DNA of 64,000 nucleotides from Albula goreensis (taxonomy: Eukaryota; Chordata; Actinopteri; Albuliformes; Albulidae), in the NCBI GenBank assembly GCA_022829145.1, contig CM040761.1:17333245-17397244 (forward strand), given 5' to 3'. The position numbers were made by a program, and so were the translations under genes. Under the pieces are notes generated by a model. The model worked only from the letters and a program-made list of their open reading frames with translations. It searched no databases and was not told where the DNA came from. Positions 1 through 12,100 of the stretch are shown piece by piece. Position 1 is the first letter of the stretch; each line of letters begins with the position of its first letter.

Positions 1-1434
1 CCCTGCAAAAAAGATTTTTGCATGCAATTTGTTATGCACATTATAAATGTATGTGCAGCTCTTTTTGCACTTCACACAAGACTCAGTTGTGTGCACATTC
101 TTAAAACTCACGAGAAAGAAAGAAAAACAAAGACAGTGTTGATATAGATGGTGTATCCAAAACTAGACTGGATGGAATGTATTGTTGCTTACACTGGAAG
201 TATAGTTAGTTATACTGTTAATAACACATCAAACACACAACATTTCCCTTTGGCAGTCATTATCTTATTCTGAAATTGACATACAGTACTGACTGATTTT
301 AATTTATGGATTAGACATGATGTCATGAAACATTCAATAATGTGCAGGTGCCTTCAGTTTATCCTGTTTACCTTGTAGGGTAAAATTTTTAATAAATTGT
401 ACTGACGTTGCAATTTAATATTGTGATATGTATAAGGTACATTCCTCTTTTAAAATAAAAGTTTTTAATTTCTCAGACAAGTCTGTGGTGTGTATGTTAT
501 CAGGATCAATGTCATAACATAGAGAGGTTCTGGAAATCAATTGCATTGTTGCTCACTTACAGCAGTGTTTGAAGCTGGAAATGGTCTTTCCCTATTAAGT
601 GCGTTTTGCATCACTCTCACCCCCATGACATCATACTGGCTTAAACACATGACATTTTTCTTAGGCTGGAGAAAGTGACATTTATATTGTTAGGCTGAGA
701 GGTTTTGGGTTTCCTTTCCCACAGAAAGGCAGAGTTCATAGCACATGCTTTATGTCTGTTTGCAGAAGAAAGATATAAAGCTTTATATGGACAGCTATAA
801 GGGAGCCGTACCTCAGCAAGACAAGCTCAGGACAAGCTGAAGACAATCTTAATAGTTACATATATTTATGCACCCTTCTTAAGGAGGAGTTTGGCAAACA
901 TTAGGTCATCTATTTGGTGACAAAACTCAACTTCCAAAAAAGTAAAACACGCATGTATAAAGGCATGGTCTTTCAAACTACAGAATGAAGTGTATTGCTG
1001 ACAGGGAAGGTCTTTACAGAGATATCATGCAGACAACAAAAGGGAGGATATGACAGACGGGGTGGATGATGCTACTGTCGACCTTTGCAACCAGAGTGCA
1101 GTTAGAGTACTTCTGTATGTGCTCTTTTGCTTGCTCAATTTCACTATGTGGACACAGTTTTACCCCACTCACTGGTTGAGATGTTGCCTTGGACACTGGA
1201 GTAACACCCCTGCAGATGGCAGTAGGGTAAGGCAGGATTCATCTCAGTAAGGCAGGATCTCATTTGTCAGGTGACCTGCAGTCAGTCCACACGTTTTTCT
1301 GCATGGCCCACAGGGAAGACTGCCCTCTACTGGCCAACAATAACAACATCTAGCATCAACCTAACGCCTACATTCATGTGTTTTTTGGCAATTGACAATA
1401 TTAGGCTGTGCATGGTACAACCAACAGTGAAATG

Positions 1435-1480
1435 TCTGGTCCATGAACCTATACAGGAATCTGGTCCATGAACCTATACA
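1435..1480. repeat. Short tandem duplication (25-bp unit, two copies)
   Basis: The 25-bp unit at 1435-1459, beginning TCTGGTCCATGAACC, is followed directly by a second copy at 1460-1480, which is identical up to the point where it breaks off. This is a simple recent direct duplication in non-coding DNA with no evident function. Confidence 0.75.
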
Positions 1481-3404
1481 TGTCTTTTTAAGAGAGGTCT
1501 CCCTTCAGACTCAGAGAATCTGTTGAAATGAAAGCTATCAAGCTGCCGAAATCCAACATCAAGCCTGTATTTACCGCAAATCTACATCAAATCAAAAAAA
1601 CCACTTAAGAATGTAATTCAATTATCAGTTTCCCTGGGTTGTCTCTCATCCACAAGTCTTGACAAGATCTACTTCAGCTTCTCAGAGACTGGAGGCAATG
1701 AGAAAAGACTATGGGATCATTTGAATTTGTGTAAAAGTGTTTTTAGGCCTAGATCCAAGCTATGGTTGACAAAAATGTGATTTTTCTAAAATTTCAGAGC
1801 TGAATTGCTTAAGGCAAAGACACATCAAACTTCTTTGCACTCATGTTAATCTCTCAGCAATCAGAGGCTCGAGATTCTTTGATTTGATTTGTGGTGCCAC
1901 AATACATTTTTGATATATAAGAGCTTTCATATGCTAAACTGATATCTTTGGGCTTGATAATGATATGTGTTATATGCCTGAATGAGTAACATTACCAACC
2001 AGCATTTATTTTATGGGGTGTTTAGAGGTTTTTAGAGACATGTTAATAAATGCTATTTATTTGTCTAAAAGTTATTTGTACAGGACTTTGAAAAAATATC
2101 TCAGACTGTAAGAAAATACATCATATACATTATGCATTGATAAATTATTTTAGACAGATGCCAGTTGTTACCCCAAATGTAAGAGGCAAGACCAAAGGTA
2201 ACCAAACCTCATTCACACCAAAAGCAAAATTTTTTTTTTTGCTTTGAGGTTCAAGACATTTTTTTAAATAATAGACTGTAGCTAAGCTTTAAATTGCTGG
2301 TGATGGATGATCAACCAGCTAAAAAACGTTTTATAGTTCCTTTTTTGCTTTCAGTGCAAAACTATGATGTTTAAATGCAATACAATGAGCAGGCAATATG
2401 TTATAAAGGAATAAAACCATTTCCCAACGTACAGTATCTAAGGTGAGCTGCCCAAAGTAGGAGTATAAAACAGACCTTGATGGTTTATAGTAGTGCAGGT
2501 AAATTGCAATTTAACATGTATTTTATGGGTATGTTGTGGACATGACTCCCTAAATAGTCATTCTTTGTCGTTTTCATATTTAATGTCATCTATGTAATTA
2601 GATTTTTGAAAGCTTGCAAACAACCTCGGTTTCATTATATTCACCATGAAAATACACAGCCATAGTATTTTTCATTTTATGGGAGCTGATGCATGCAAGT
2701 ACACAAATGGAAATGAATCTCTTGTTTTTAAATAAAAATAAAAACTACTTTTGTTATAAGTAAACTTTACCAGTTTAACATAATTTATCTTAGACCAAGA
2801 TCATTTAACATACGTATCCTTCTTTTTATTTTTCATTTAAAAACATTTTGTTCGTGAAATTTGAAAAAAAAATTATGATTATGTCAAACACATCAAAAAT
2901 AGTTTTGTCTACATGTATTAACACATCAGCATTCAAACATGGGCACAAGGATATCAAATTTCAGAAACATTTTAGCTGGGCATGCCAGTGGGTATGCAGG
3001 TATTATGCACATTACTTTTATGAACATTTCAAGCACATCTTGAAAGTCTGAATCAATACCAGGATATAGAACCTTCATCAGTGAGGAGCCAAGACAAGCT
3101 GAGAGCTGAGGACAAACAGTACCTGCATGAGTCTGTTCAGTTAAATCATAAAACATGCCATTTCATAAATTGAGATAATATGTAACCCAACCGCAGCAGG
3201 ATAACATTTTTAAGACAAACAATTATTCGCTAAACAGCAATAGATTACAAGGACATGAAAGTGAAGATGAGAAAGCAAAGTCCTCTCACGTGATGGCATT
3301 TGTTTCGTTCAAATGTCCTGGATCAGTCCTGTGGGTGTGGTCAGAGACACTGTAATGGGTTACACAGTGAGATGCACAAGGGGAATCTACCTGGAGGGCA
3401 TAAG

Positions 3405-3424
3405 GGGTCAGGGGTCAGGGGTCA
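3405..3424 (+). promoter_or_regulatory. Triple GGGTCA direct repeat (candidate DR1 nuclear-receptor site)
   Basis: Three GGGTCA half-sites lie at 3405-3410, 3412-3417 and 3419-3424, each separated by one base. This arrangement forms two overlapping DR1 elements, the layout preferred by RXR heterodimers with PPAR and by HNF4. It lies about 2.6 kb upstream of the slc15a2 TATA box. The motif is directly visible; binding is inferred. Confidence 0.4.
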
Positions 3425-4596
3425 CAGACAAGTGTTTGTTCTGCATGGTTGAGCCTGCAGAATCCTGGAGAGAATTGTAAAAGCGAATTATGGCAGCGTC
3501 CAGCCCTGTTCCAACATGTATCACCAGTTCTACTGCAAGCGGATCACTCCATTCTGTGTCCTCCCTCCCGTAGTGGTACACTACTTTCCATTGCATATCA
3601 CTGTAGAAACCTTATAAAATCGTTATTTGCCTGCAGTAGATACAATATATCAAAATGTTTCTTTTTTTCAGGATGAAGCAAAATCTGTGTAATTGATTAT
3701 CCTCATTCACCTTGGGTTAGATCATTAACAAGGGACAGTAAGGCCTGACAAGTGACCTCATTACCTTAAACCAAACCACAAAACACACAGCTGCCTCTGC
3801 ACTCATCTATTTTAGATTTATTTTATATATTGTGTTTATATTCCCCAGTGAACACCTCCACCCAGTACGTACGAGTGATAAAGCTTATGCTCACATGGAA
3901 AATACACTGTCCTCACAATCAGGATTACTACAAAAAAAGCTAACTAGATCCAGCTAATTTCTGTTGGTACCCTCATGGTTTTATTGACATTATTTTATTA
4001 TTATTTGATGCATTTATTATTATCAGTGAAACAATGCACAGTAAAATCAACTGAAAGATGTTTTCCAAAGCAGGGGTTCAGAAATGTATCTGAAAAGGGC
4101 TGGTGGGAACGCAAGCTTTTACATAGCACAGTCCTGAATTACCTCATTCATCTAACAGACTAATTATGGTCTTCAAACTGGTTCAATGGGGTTTTAGTAC
4201 TTGGCTACAACAAAAGCTTGTGCCCACACCGGCCCCTCTTGGTTAAAACTGGGGACCCTTGAACTGAAGGAATTTGGTTATTGAGGCTGCGCTCTGGCAC
4301 AGTACGGTAAGATAATGTCATGTGTAGTTTTAGGGCAACCTTAAAAGGAAACATGCAAATAGTAAGGTTTTATCAGGTTCTTGCAGAGCTCATGAAGTGT
4401 TATACAAATCTCTGAAACCAGAAAGCAATGTAGATGTAATGATAGGGCTTTATCAATCTTACTCTATGTTAAATCAATAAAATTCACTTTATCAGATGGC
4501 ACTCTGTTGATATGATATCACATGGATGGACACAATAAAAAGTAAGCAGATCTTATCATGTAAGCAGACCTGAGTCACTGGCAGGGGCGGCTCGGT

Positions 4597-4665
4597 GAGG
4601 GGATGGGGTGGGGGTAGGGGGTGGATGGGGGAGGGTGTCTGTGGTGGGGGGCAGGGGGTTGGATG
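4597..4665 (+). other. G-rich tract with G-quadruplex potential
   Basis: Dense runs of three to six G separated by one to four bases occur on the + strand over about 70 bp, more than enough for a four-tetrad-run G-quadruplex pattern. It lies about 1.4 kb upstream of the slc15a2 TATA box. No gene overlaps it. Confidence 0.5.
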
Positions 4666-6046
4666 GTACACAGGGTAGGCCAGTGCCCGTTAACATTAAG
4701 CCCACTCCCCTCCAAACCAATACTCTGCCCAAGCTCCATCCAATACCAGTCCATACAACATATTGTGATTGCCATTAGGCCACCGATTTTAGGAACCAAC
4801 CAAGCTCGTAGATCATATTTGTTCCACGAGCAAAGCTCCTTTGAACAAACTGCGGTAACATTTTGGTCCTGTGTTAAAATGTCGTCTCTGTATTGTATGT
4901 GTGTTATTTGATGCTTGTGTGAGATGGGTTATATGTCCTTCAAAACTTAATGGAAAGTATTGCTGTGTTTTTTATGCTATGTGTTCAATAAGTTTGTTTA
5001 TTGTCCCCAAAGGGCAATGGCTGTTGGACACAAAAAGAATTTTCTAAGGGACTAATAAAACAGTACATAAAATCTGCCAGTCTGGTCCAGTCTATAGCTG
5101 TCCTACCTCACCTTTTCCTCTGACTAACTGCAGTAAACCCACAGCAAACTTATACTTAGAGTGAGCAGGTCACTTAGGCCCTGATGGTCACTCAGACCAA
5201 CTAATGCTATTCTACCTCGCAAATAATTCAGTTTGAAAGTTCCATGCTTAATTGATTTAGCTGTATGCTGACAGGTCAAATCAGTTGTGGACTACTTGCG
5301 TAGTATCAAAACCTGGTCACTAAAACTAAAAATCTGTGTAAAAATAGTACAATGACAAAGGGAAAGGCAGCAAGCCAAACATGTATTGAGTTAAAATAGG
5401 TTTCGGAACAAAATTGTGGAATGTTTTCAGCAACCATAATTGACCAATAATTTGGCTTTAACAAAAACATGCAAACACAGACAGGATCAAACCTGACTGT
5501 TTTAAAATATGAGATATAAACAGATGTTAGACAACTGAAATTTAAGCATCAGAAAAACAAATGAACAACTAAAACAGTACATTTTACAAGTAGCATAGAG
5601 CTCATCTAATAAGGAATTCATTTTACTTATAATCTAAAAAAAATCACATCTAATCGTGATTGATTTCTGCCAATTTGTGGTTCTGGTTCTGTAATTTATA
5701 TTGGAAGATGCTGTAATTGGTCATGAAAATGTGCCCCATCCATTGAAATGAACAATCATGACAATGATACAAATGAGCGCAACAGATGAAAGACCACAAA
5801 CTGTCTAATGTCTATACAAACTCATGACAGTAGCGTGTGTGAATGACTTCCAGCTATTTCAGCGGGGTCCGAACCAAACAAGAGTCCTTTGTACATTCGC
5901 ATCTATTGCGCGCAACGCAGTGGAAGCAATCTCAATCTAATGCTGAGAGTCGCGATAGTTTCTCTCAACAAAAAGTTTGTGCGCTAAAAAAAAAATTGTA
6001 CAGCGCGAATTTGGGGTGGAACATTAACTAGCGGTCTGAAAAACTT

Positions 6047-6052
6047 TATAAA
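6047..6052 (+). promoter_or_regulatory. slc15a2: TATA box of slc15a2
   Basis: TATAAA in the context CTTTATAAAGCG lies 102 bp upstream of the predicted start codon at 6154, so transcription would start near 6075-6085 with a 5' leader of about 75 bases. The 150 bp upstream is locally enriched in CpG compared with its surroundings and holds the palindrome TTGCGCGCAA at 5906-5915, which resembles a stretched C/EBP site. Position and spacing support a TATA-type promoter; the start site itself is inferred. Confidence 0.6.
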
Positions 6053-6153
6053 GCGGGGTCTACAGTGGAGCGGAAACAGACGGGGAGAGGCTGGACTTGG
6101 ATGATAGTCAAAAACCGTTCCAAGCGTACGAGACTTGTTTGTTAAAACTAAGG

Positions 6154-9100
6154 ATGGGAAGGAAGGGTACGTTCGCTTTTAAGACGCATTACTAATCATT
6201 TGATGATAAACTTTAATTTCTGTGTGTTACTCAAGATATTCTGATTGTCGAACTTCTTGAAACGCATATTCAAGTGGTAATTTCTTTAGAATGCTTTATA
6301 GAATATAGCTATACACGTGTCCAACGGATACAGCCTGTGAAGTATATCTTGAACGACTTGAAGTTATGTGTGCATGCATTCCTTTTTGTGTGGGGTCAGT
6401 GTGCTGGTACTGTCCATTAAATAACTGGCATTCTGGTGATTTGTATTCAAATAACTTGCATGAAGATTAATATTTGTTTTTGTCTATAATTTGGGTCAGC
6501 TTGTTAGTCACTATTTCTTGAAATGAAGCGGTTTATGAGAGAACTGGGTTCCCGTTATCACTGAGGATTAAGCCGCTGACTTACTGTGAAAGCACAAATT
6601 AAAGCATGCTGCAAGGTTAGCGACATGGCATCAAATGTGGGGGGAGATCCACATGTGCAACAAACACTTTTTAAAGGACTATGCAAGTGATCTAATATGT
6701 TGCGCTGTTTTCTACAAGGCACTGTTTAGAATTTGTAACGGCAAGTATATACCTATATCTATCAAAACAACAATTATTTTAAACTTTTAATGAAAAATGG
6801 TATATAGTTAGTCCTGTAGTTCCTGTGGGATTCTGGATTTTCAAGGTGAAACAGCCTAATTAAGCAAGCACTTAAATAATTAGATAAGTGTCTTGTTTAT
6901 ATGACAATAGACAGTAGGAATAAGCATTTATAGAAAGGAGAATCTTTCTTTACACATACACACAGGTAGAGACAGTTTTGCGCTCATAATTGGTGACTGC
7001 ACATGGCAATCATATGAAGTAGGGTTAACTGGTTTGGCACTAAGGGTTTATTTAACTGGTGAAAATTGTCTATAGTACATATGGCTTTCATGAGATCATG
7101 GGATCGCATTAGTCATTGGTTGTGTATGTAGCATTTACACTCTTGGGGATTTTTCACTGGGTGCTTTATGGAGATGAAATGTGCTCGCAAAATACAGCAC
7201 ATTTTGATACAGAAAGCAGGTTTGGTGACAGATTGTTTTGCATACACTCTGAGCAGGGTTTGCATGGTATCCTTTGTATTCTGCATTTTTAAGTTGCATG
7301 GAAGACATCATACAGTATCAGAGGATTCTGTGTTTGCATAAAAATAAATCACCATCTGACTGTGGCATGGGGTAAATGGGTTTTATGTAGGTCTGTTGGG
7401 AATACAGCTGAGTTGGTTGTGGACATATGATTTTGTTTATTGACAAAGAAGGTGGATTAACATAACCAGCTGTTTCCTGAGATGATCACATGTTGTGATG
7501 TGGTCACCGAATGAGCCAAAGTGTTGTCATAGAAGATGACCATGCTTGTGAGGGTGGAGGTCAGTGGTTGATGCGCAATGACGCAGTTGATTGGACTGGC
7601 TAAGTATGACATGTCAGAGCAAGTGCCGACTTGGACCCAAGCAGCTATTGTAACTAACAGTAAAGAACTATGAGAGACTTTATGGAATGACAAAAGCAAG
7701 TCAGAGGTTGCAGCTCAATTCCGAGTGGCTTTTGGAAAACACATGATACAGACAATAAGTCCAGGCAATGGCCAAAGATGGTACTTTGATTTATATAGTT
7801 AATGAGTACTGGAGAACAGGGAGTGGGGCCCAGGTCAAGACACAGAAAAGAGAATTCTTAGAACACTCTTAAAGTTGCAGCAACAGGTTTCGAGACAATA
7901 CAAAATGCAAGTTAAGCAGAACAGAAAGTGCTCCAAGATGACGATCACAGCCATCACACCTGGACTGAGAGACATTGCTGTTGCTCATTTAGTCCATGCT
8001 TAGATAAAAAAGGGAAGAAAGTGTTTCCACTAGTTCATTGCAATCACATTTTGAATGATACCAACACAAACAAACCTGAAAAAGCATACAAAATTATGTC
8101 TTGTCCTCTTTTTTCAGATGGAATCATAGTTCTATCTTCTCTTCATATGAACCGTCATATAGTGGATGTGAGGAAAACTGGTGGATATCAGTGAGAATCA
8201 GTGGAGATATTTTATAAAACAGTGGTAACTAGACTGTGCTGATTGGATGTAAACTACATTCCAGTTGCACTATTAATAAACACAGATTTTAGACACTTCA
8301 GAGTGTACAAATGTAAATTTGACCATTTGTCCCTTCATTGCTGAACCTGCAGACATCCAGTGAGAGCAGGTGCCCATTGGTATTCATCTGTCATGATAAC
8401 TTCAGTTTTTAATGACCTTTTTTCTCTTCATATTATCATTTGCAATGCCCAATCCTGTTTGTAGAGCGGCATATCATCACCGTGTCCTCCCTCATTTCCA
8501 TCTTTTTGGGAGAGCAGAGCGCTGTCTAGCTTTGGTGTCCTCTGTGGTGTGTACACTCAGCTGCCACTTCTTTTAATTCAGCAATCCATCAGCCGGACTC
8601 TGGTGTCCTCGCACTGAAGGACTTGAGCTGTTGACACAGGTGCACTGCAAGTGCCAAAGGAAGCACTTGAATTGCTAATGGCCGATTTGTTGTGGAAAAC
8701 AATGCCACCTGAAACCGTCCTTCCCTCAGTGACGCTATGGATAATTACAAGTCTCCTTGCCTGTGCATCAGGATTCAATTTTGGGCAGTGTGTGGCAAAT
8801 GCATGCTCTAAGGACTAGTGTTTTAAGCTGTATGTACCACAGAGGACACCCAAAATAACATTTTTCAGTTTGATTCTGTTCCCCAAGTTATTTGGTTAAA
8901 TTGACTGTACCAATCAAGAATGAAGCATGAAAAAATGCTCCAAGCCAGGAAAAAAGCATTTGTCATCAGAACGTCTTCCCCATTCTACTGTAAAAAATTC
9001 CAAGTCCCTGCTGTGACCTGCTTGAGCAATAATGCAAAAACATTTTTTAGTTTTTGCACTGAAAGACACAGGGATGGCCTGTAAAACACAGGCAACTATT

Positions 9101-12100
9101 ACTGTGCCTGTGGCAAAGCTGCCACGACGAAAAAGAGACAATGTTTACAGACCTACATAATGTTTAATGTGAATAACTGGCTATTTATAAAAATGAAATA
9201 TGTTACAGCTGAAATCTCTGAAATTCCCTCAAAGTTTCAACAGACAAAAAATTACAAGAAAAAAAGTGAAATGGACGAAGAAATCAAGATGCTTATGTTT
9301 ATCATCCAGAGAAACCATGACTCAGAAACCCATTAATTTCCATAAAACAGTTTGGAAGACCTCCATAAGTCCAAGTCTGTTGTCCAAATCATTCCCAAAA
9401 AGGAGAAGTTATTCGAAGAAAAAAGTTTGTATATTGAAAGGGAGACAGTCTGCAAGTGTGAATTAGTAAGAAGATAAGAGTAAGTCACTTACTAGTTTGG
9501 ATGAATCTGATACCACATTTTAATTATGCCTGTGTAAGGAAGTTTATTGGAATATCGCTGATGGGTTAGTGGCTTGCAGACTGTAAATCCTTGACACCAA
9601 AACAGAGGCATCTATTATTTCATCATTATGGAGCAGAGGTTTGAACTAAAACCATAAGCTGGAGGTGCTGGAGGAAGAATAATATCTTCTTATCTTTCCA
9701 ACACTCACAGAAATGTTTTGTGCTTCTTTGACAGATAATGCCCTGGAGAGCCATGGAGGGGGGAAAGCTCAGCGCTCACCGGTAAGACTTCAGTGCCTCT
9801 CATCAAAACCGGCACGCTTGTGCAGCACAGATGTGTTATCAGTGGAAATAATGAAAATGAATCAATGTCGAGTTGAGCAACTATTTTTTTGTTTAATTGT
9901 AGTTGTTCTACTGATAGCACAGCTCAATTTGGGCAAAAATTGGGGGGAAATTTTGGGAAAAAGCACTCCTGTAATGAGGAGAAGTACATGTGGTTTGAAG
10001 TTCAGTAGCTGTAGCTTCAGTAGCAATTATCAGATCCATGTGCGTTGGAAAGCCTTGTCATTGCAAGAATTTCCTTTTTTTGGGGGTTATTAGGAAGTTG
10101 AGCAACACTAACTGTTCCTGTGTTTGAGCATGTGCAAAGTCAACTCTTTTTCCTGTGACCGCTTCTTCTTTTTTGTACGAGGACCCCATTATTACATGTG
10201 AGGAGCATGGGAAATTGATTTCTGTTGCATAACAATTCACAAATTCTCAAGTTCCTTTTGATGTGATGGTCAAAGGCTCATGTCATGTGACTGAAGCGGT
10301 CATGACATCATTTATCAAATGATTTAGTGTCTATCAAAGCGCTACTGAGTGTCTATCAAGGAGTTACTGACGTAATCCCACAACCTGTGCTGTGCATATA
10401 AATCAGGGTGGGGTTGCATTGTGCTCCAAACACTTTCTGCTTCAGCATCTTCCTTTTGAGCTGTTGTTGGGAACAGGAGTTAATAAAGTGATCCTGGTCG
10501 GAATGAAGCACACAGGTAGACCCCCGAATCCCTTACCCCTGGAACCTTTTGCTCCTCTCCTTCCAGATGCTGTGTGGAACCAACTACCCCCTGAGCATCG
10601 CCTTCATCGTTGTGAATGAGTTCTGCGAACGGTTCTCCTACTATGGCATGAAAGGTAATCAGATAAACTTGTCGTGGTAGGCCTCACTCTAGTATTACAG
10701 TAACAGTCTCTGGAAATATGTTATTTTAACAGAAGTTATATTATTATATAAATATATATATCAGAGTCATGCTTTAAAGTTTCCATTAAATGAATGAACA
10801 CATAAAGCATGTCTAGTCCCACATATAGTATATTAGAGGTTGAAATCAATTTGTAAAATGGTAGGAACACACACTAGAACAATTTGAAATGAAAGTAAAT
10901 AACAGCTGGAAGCAAAAGTAATGGCAGCCATTTTGCACCAGAGTGTCCAACACAAAACATAGCAGTTTTTTTTATATTGTGATATTCTTAGCGCTCTTCT
11001 CAGAAAATCCCTATATCTTATTAATAAATATTATTTTTTGATTTGACATTATAACACCTTTATAAGCCTATTCTGTGAGCTCTCGTCTGGCTTTCCCACA
11101 CAGCTGTGCTGACGCTGTATTTCATGAGCTACCTGCATTGGGACAAGGACCTGTCCACTGCGGTGTACCACGCCTTCTCCAGCCTCTGCTATTTCACCCC
11201 CATCCTGGGGGCTCTCATTGCTGACTCATGGCTCGGAAAGTTCAAGTAAGTTGGCAGGCAGTGAGTGAGCTGTTTCATGGCCACTCCTTCTGAAGGTGAA
11301 TTACTGATGCATGTAGGATGGACTAATAAATAGTGTATGGAATTAGATATTTCAGGTACCTCTGCAGACCTCTGTCGAATAGTCCATCATTAGTATGTGG
11401 ATGTTAAAACATGCAGTACGCATTGTAATGGTAGATGTGCTGCAGCCTGAATGCTAAAGCAAAAGTGCTGAGGCGGATCGCGTAGTTGACTTATCCCTAC
11501 CCTCTGCACCTGCAGCTATCTTTCGCTTATCAACAGTTTTAGCAACATTTTACTTTTCACTTCCCATTTTTTGTTTACTTCTCTTAGAATGGCTCATATG
11601 TGTTTAATTGTTTGTATTCTGGTGTTTTAATTTTGAGGTCTGACCATCGTGTTGGTATTTCGGCATGTTATGACCTTTATCAGAATCTCACCACTTGTTC
11701 TAATGAAAGTGAAGCTGTGCTGAAATGTCAGCAAGGTGCTCAGAATTTTAAGAGACTTAAAATATCAAAATTAAAACATTTCAATGTAACAAATTAGTCC
11801 ATACCACAGCAAAACTAGTAATAATTTACCTGTGCGTTTATATACACTTCTAAACTAATATTTACTAGCGTAATTTATAACTGAAGTGATCAGATTAGGT
11901 TTTTCAGAAATATTTAACTAGACTTGTCATGTTAAGATGAGCATGCAATTATCTCCATTTCATTTCTGTACACCTAATGGTCTTTATATTACAAGTTAAA
12001 AAAGATTAAACTCCTGTTAATGAAGAGAGTAACCCTTCCCTTAGTGTTGATCTCAAGGCTTTGCAGGAAGCCTAAATAAGACTCCTAAGGAGGACAGTGA

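Larger units (their letters stand above)
1..6040. other. Intergenic region upstream of slc15a2
   Basis: No conserved coding sequence is recognisable on either strand, and the short open frames resemble no known family. The sequence is AT-rich. Around 390-470 there are two AATAAA-like hexamers (near 390 and 455) that could belong to the 3' end of an upstream + strand gene, but no coding sequence is present to support that. Other items, listed separately, are a 25-bp duplication at 1435-1480, three GGGTCA half-sites at 3405-3424 and a G-rich tract at 4597-4665. A stretch at about 4985-5045, rich in TTTATTGTCC-like sequence, may be a decayed dispersed repeat. Confidence 0.6.

Noticed and set aside
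4985-5045. TTTATTGTCC-containing stretch as a fish dispersed repeat
   Set aside because: Only a short stretch resembles known repeat tails; borders and family could not be supported.
5843-6031. 62-codon open frame upstream of the slc15a2 TATA box
   Set aside because: Lies in promoter sequence, shows no family resemblance, and ends before the TATA box.
9713-9781. ATG at 9713 as the start of slc15a2
   Set aside because: It is in phase with exon 3, but the better model uses an acceptor at 9733-9734 and the small exon at 6154-6166, below a TATA box with exact phase fit. A start at 9713 remains possible.
10392-10619. 75-codon open frame upstream of exon 3
   Set aside because: It begins at the candidate TATA box and reads exon 3 in the wrong frame.
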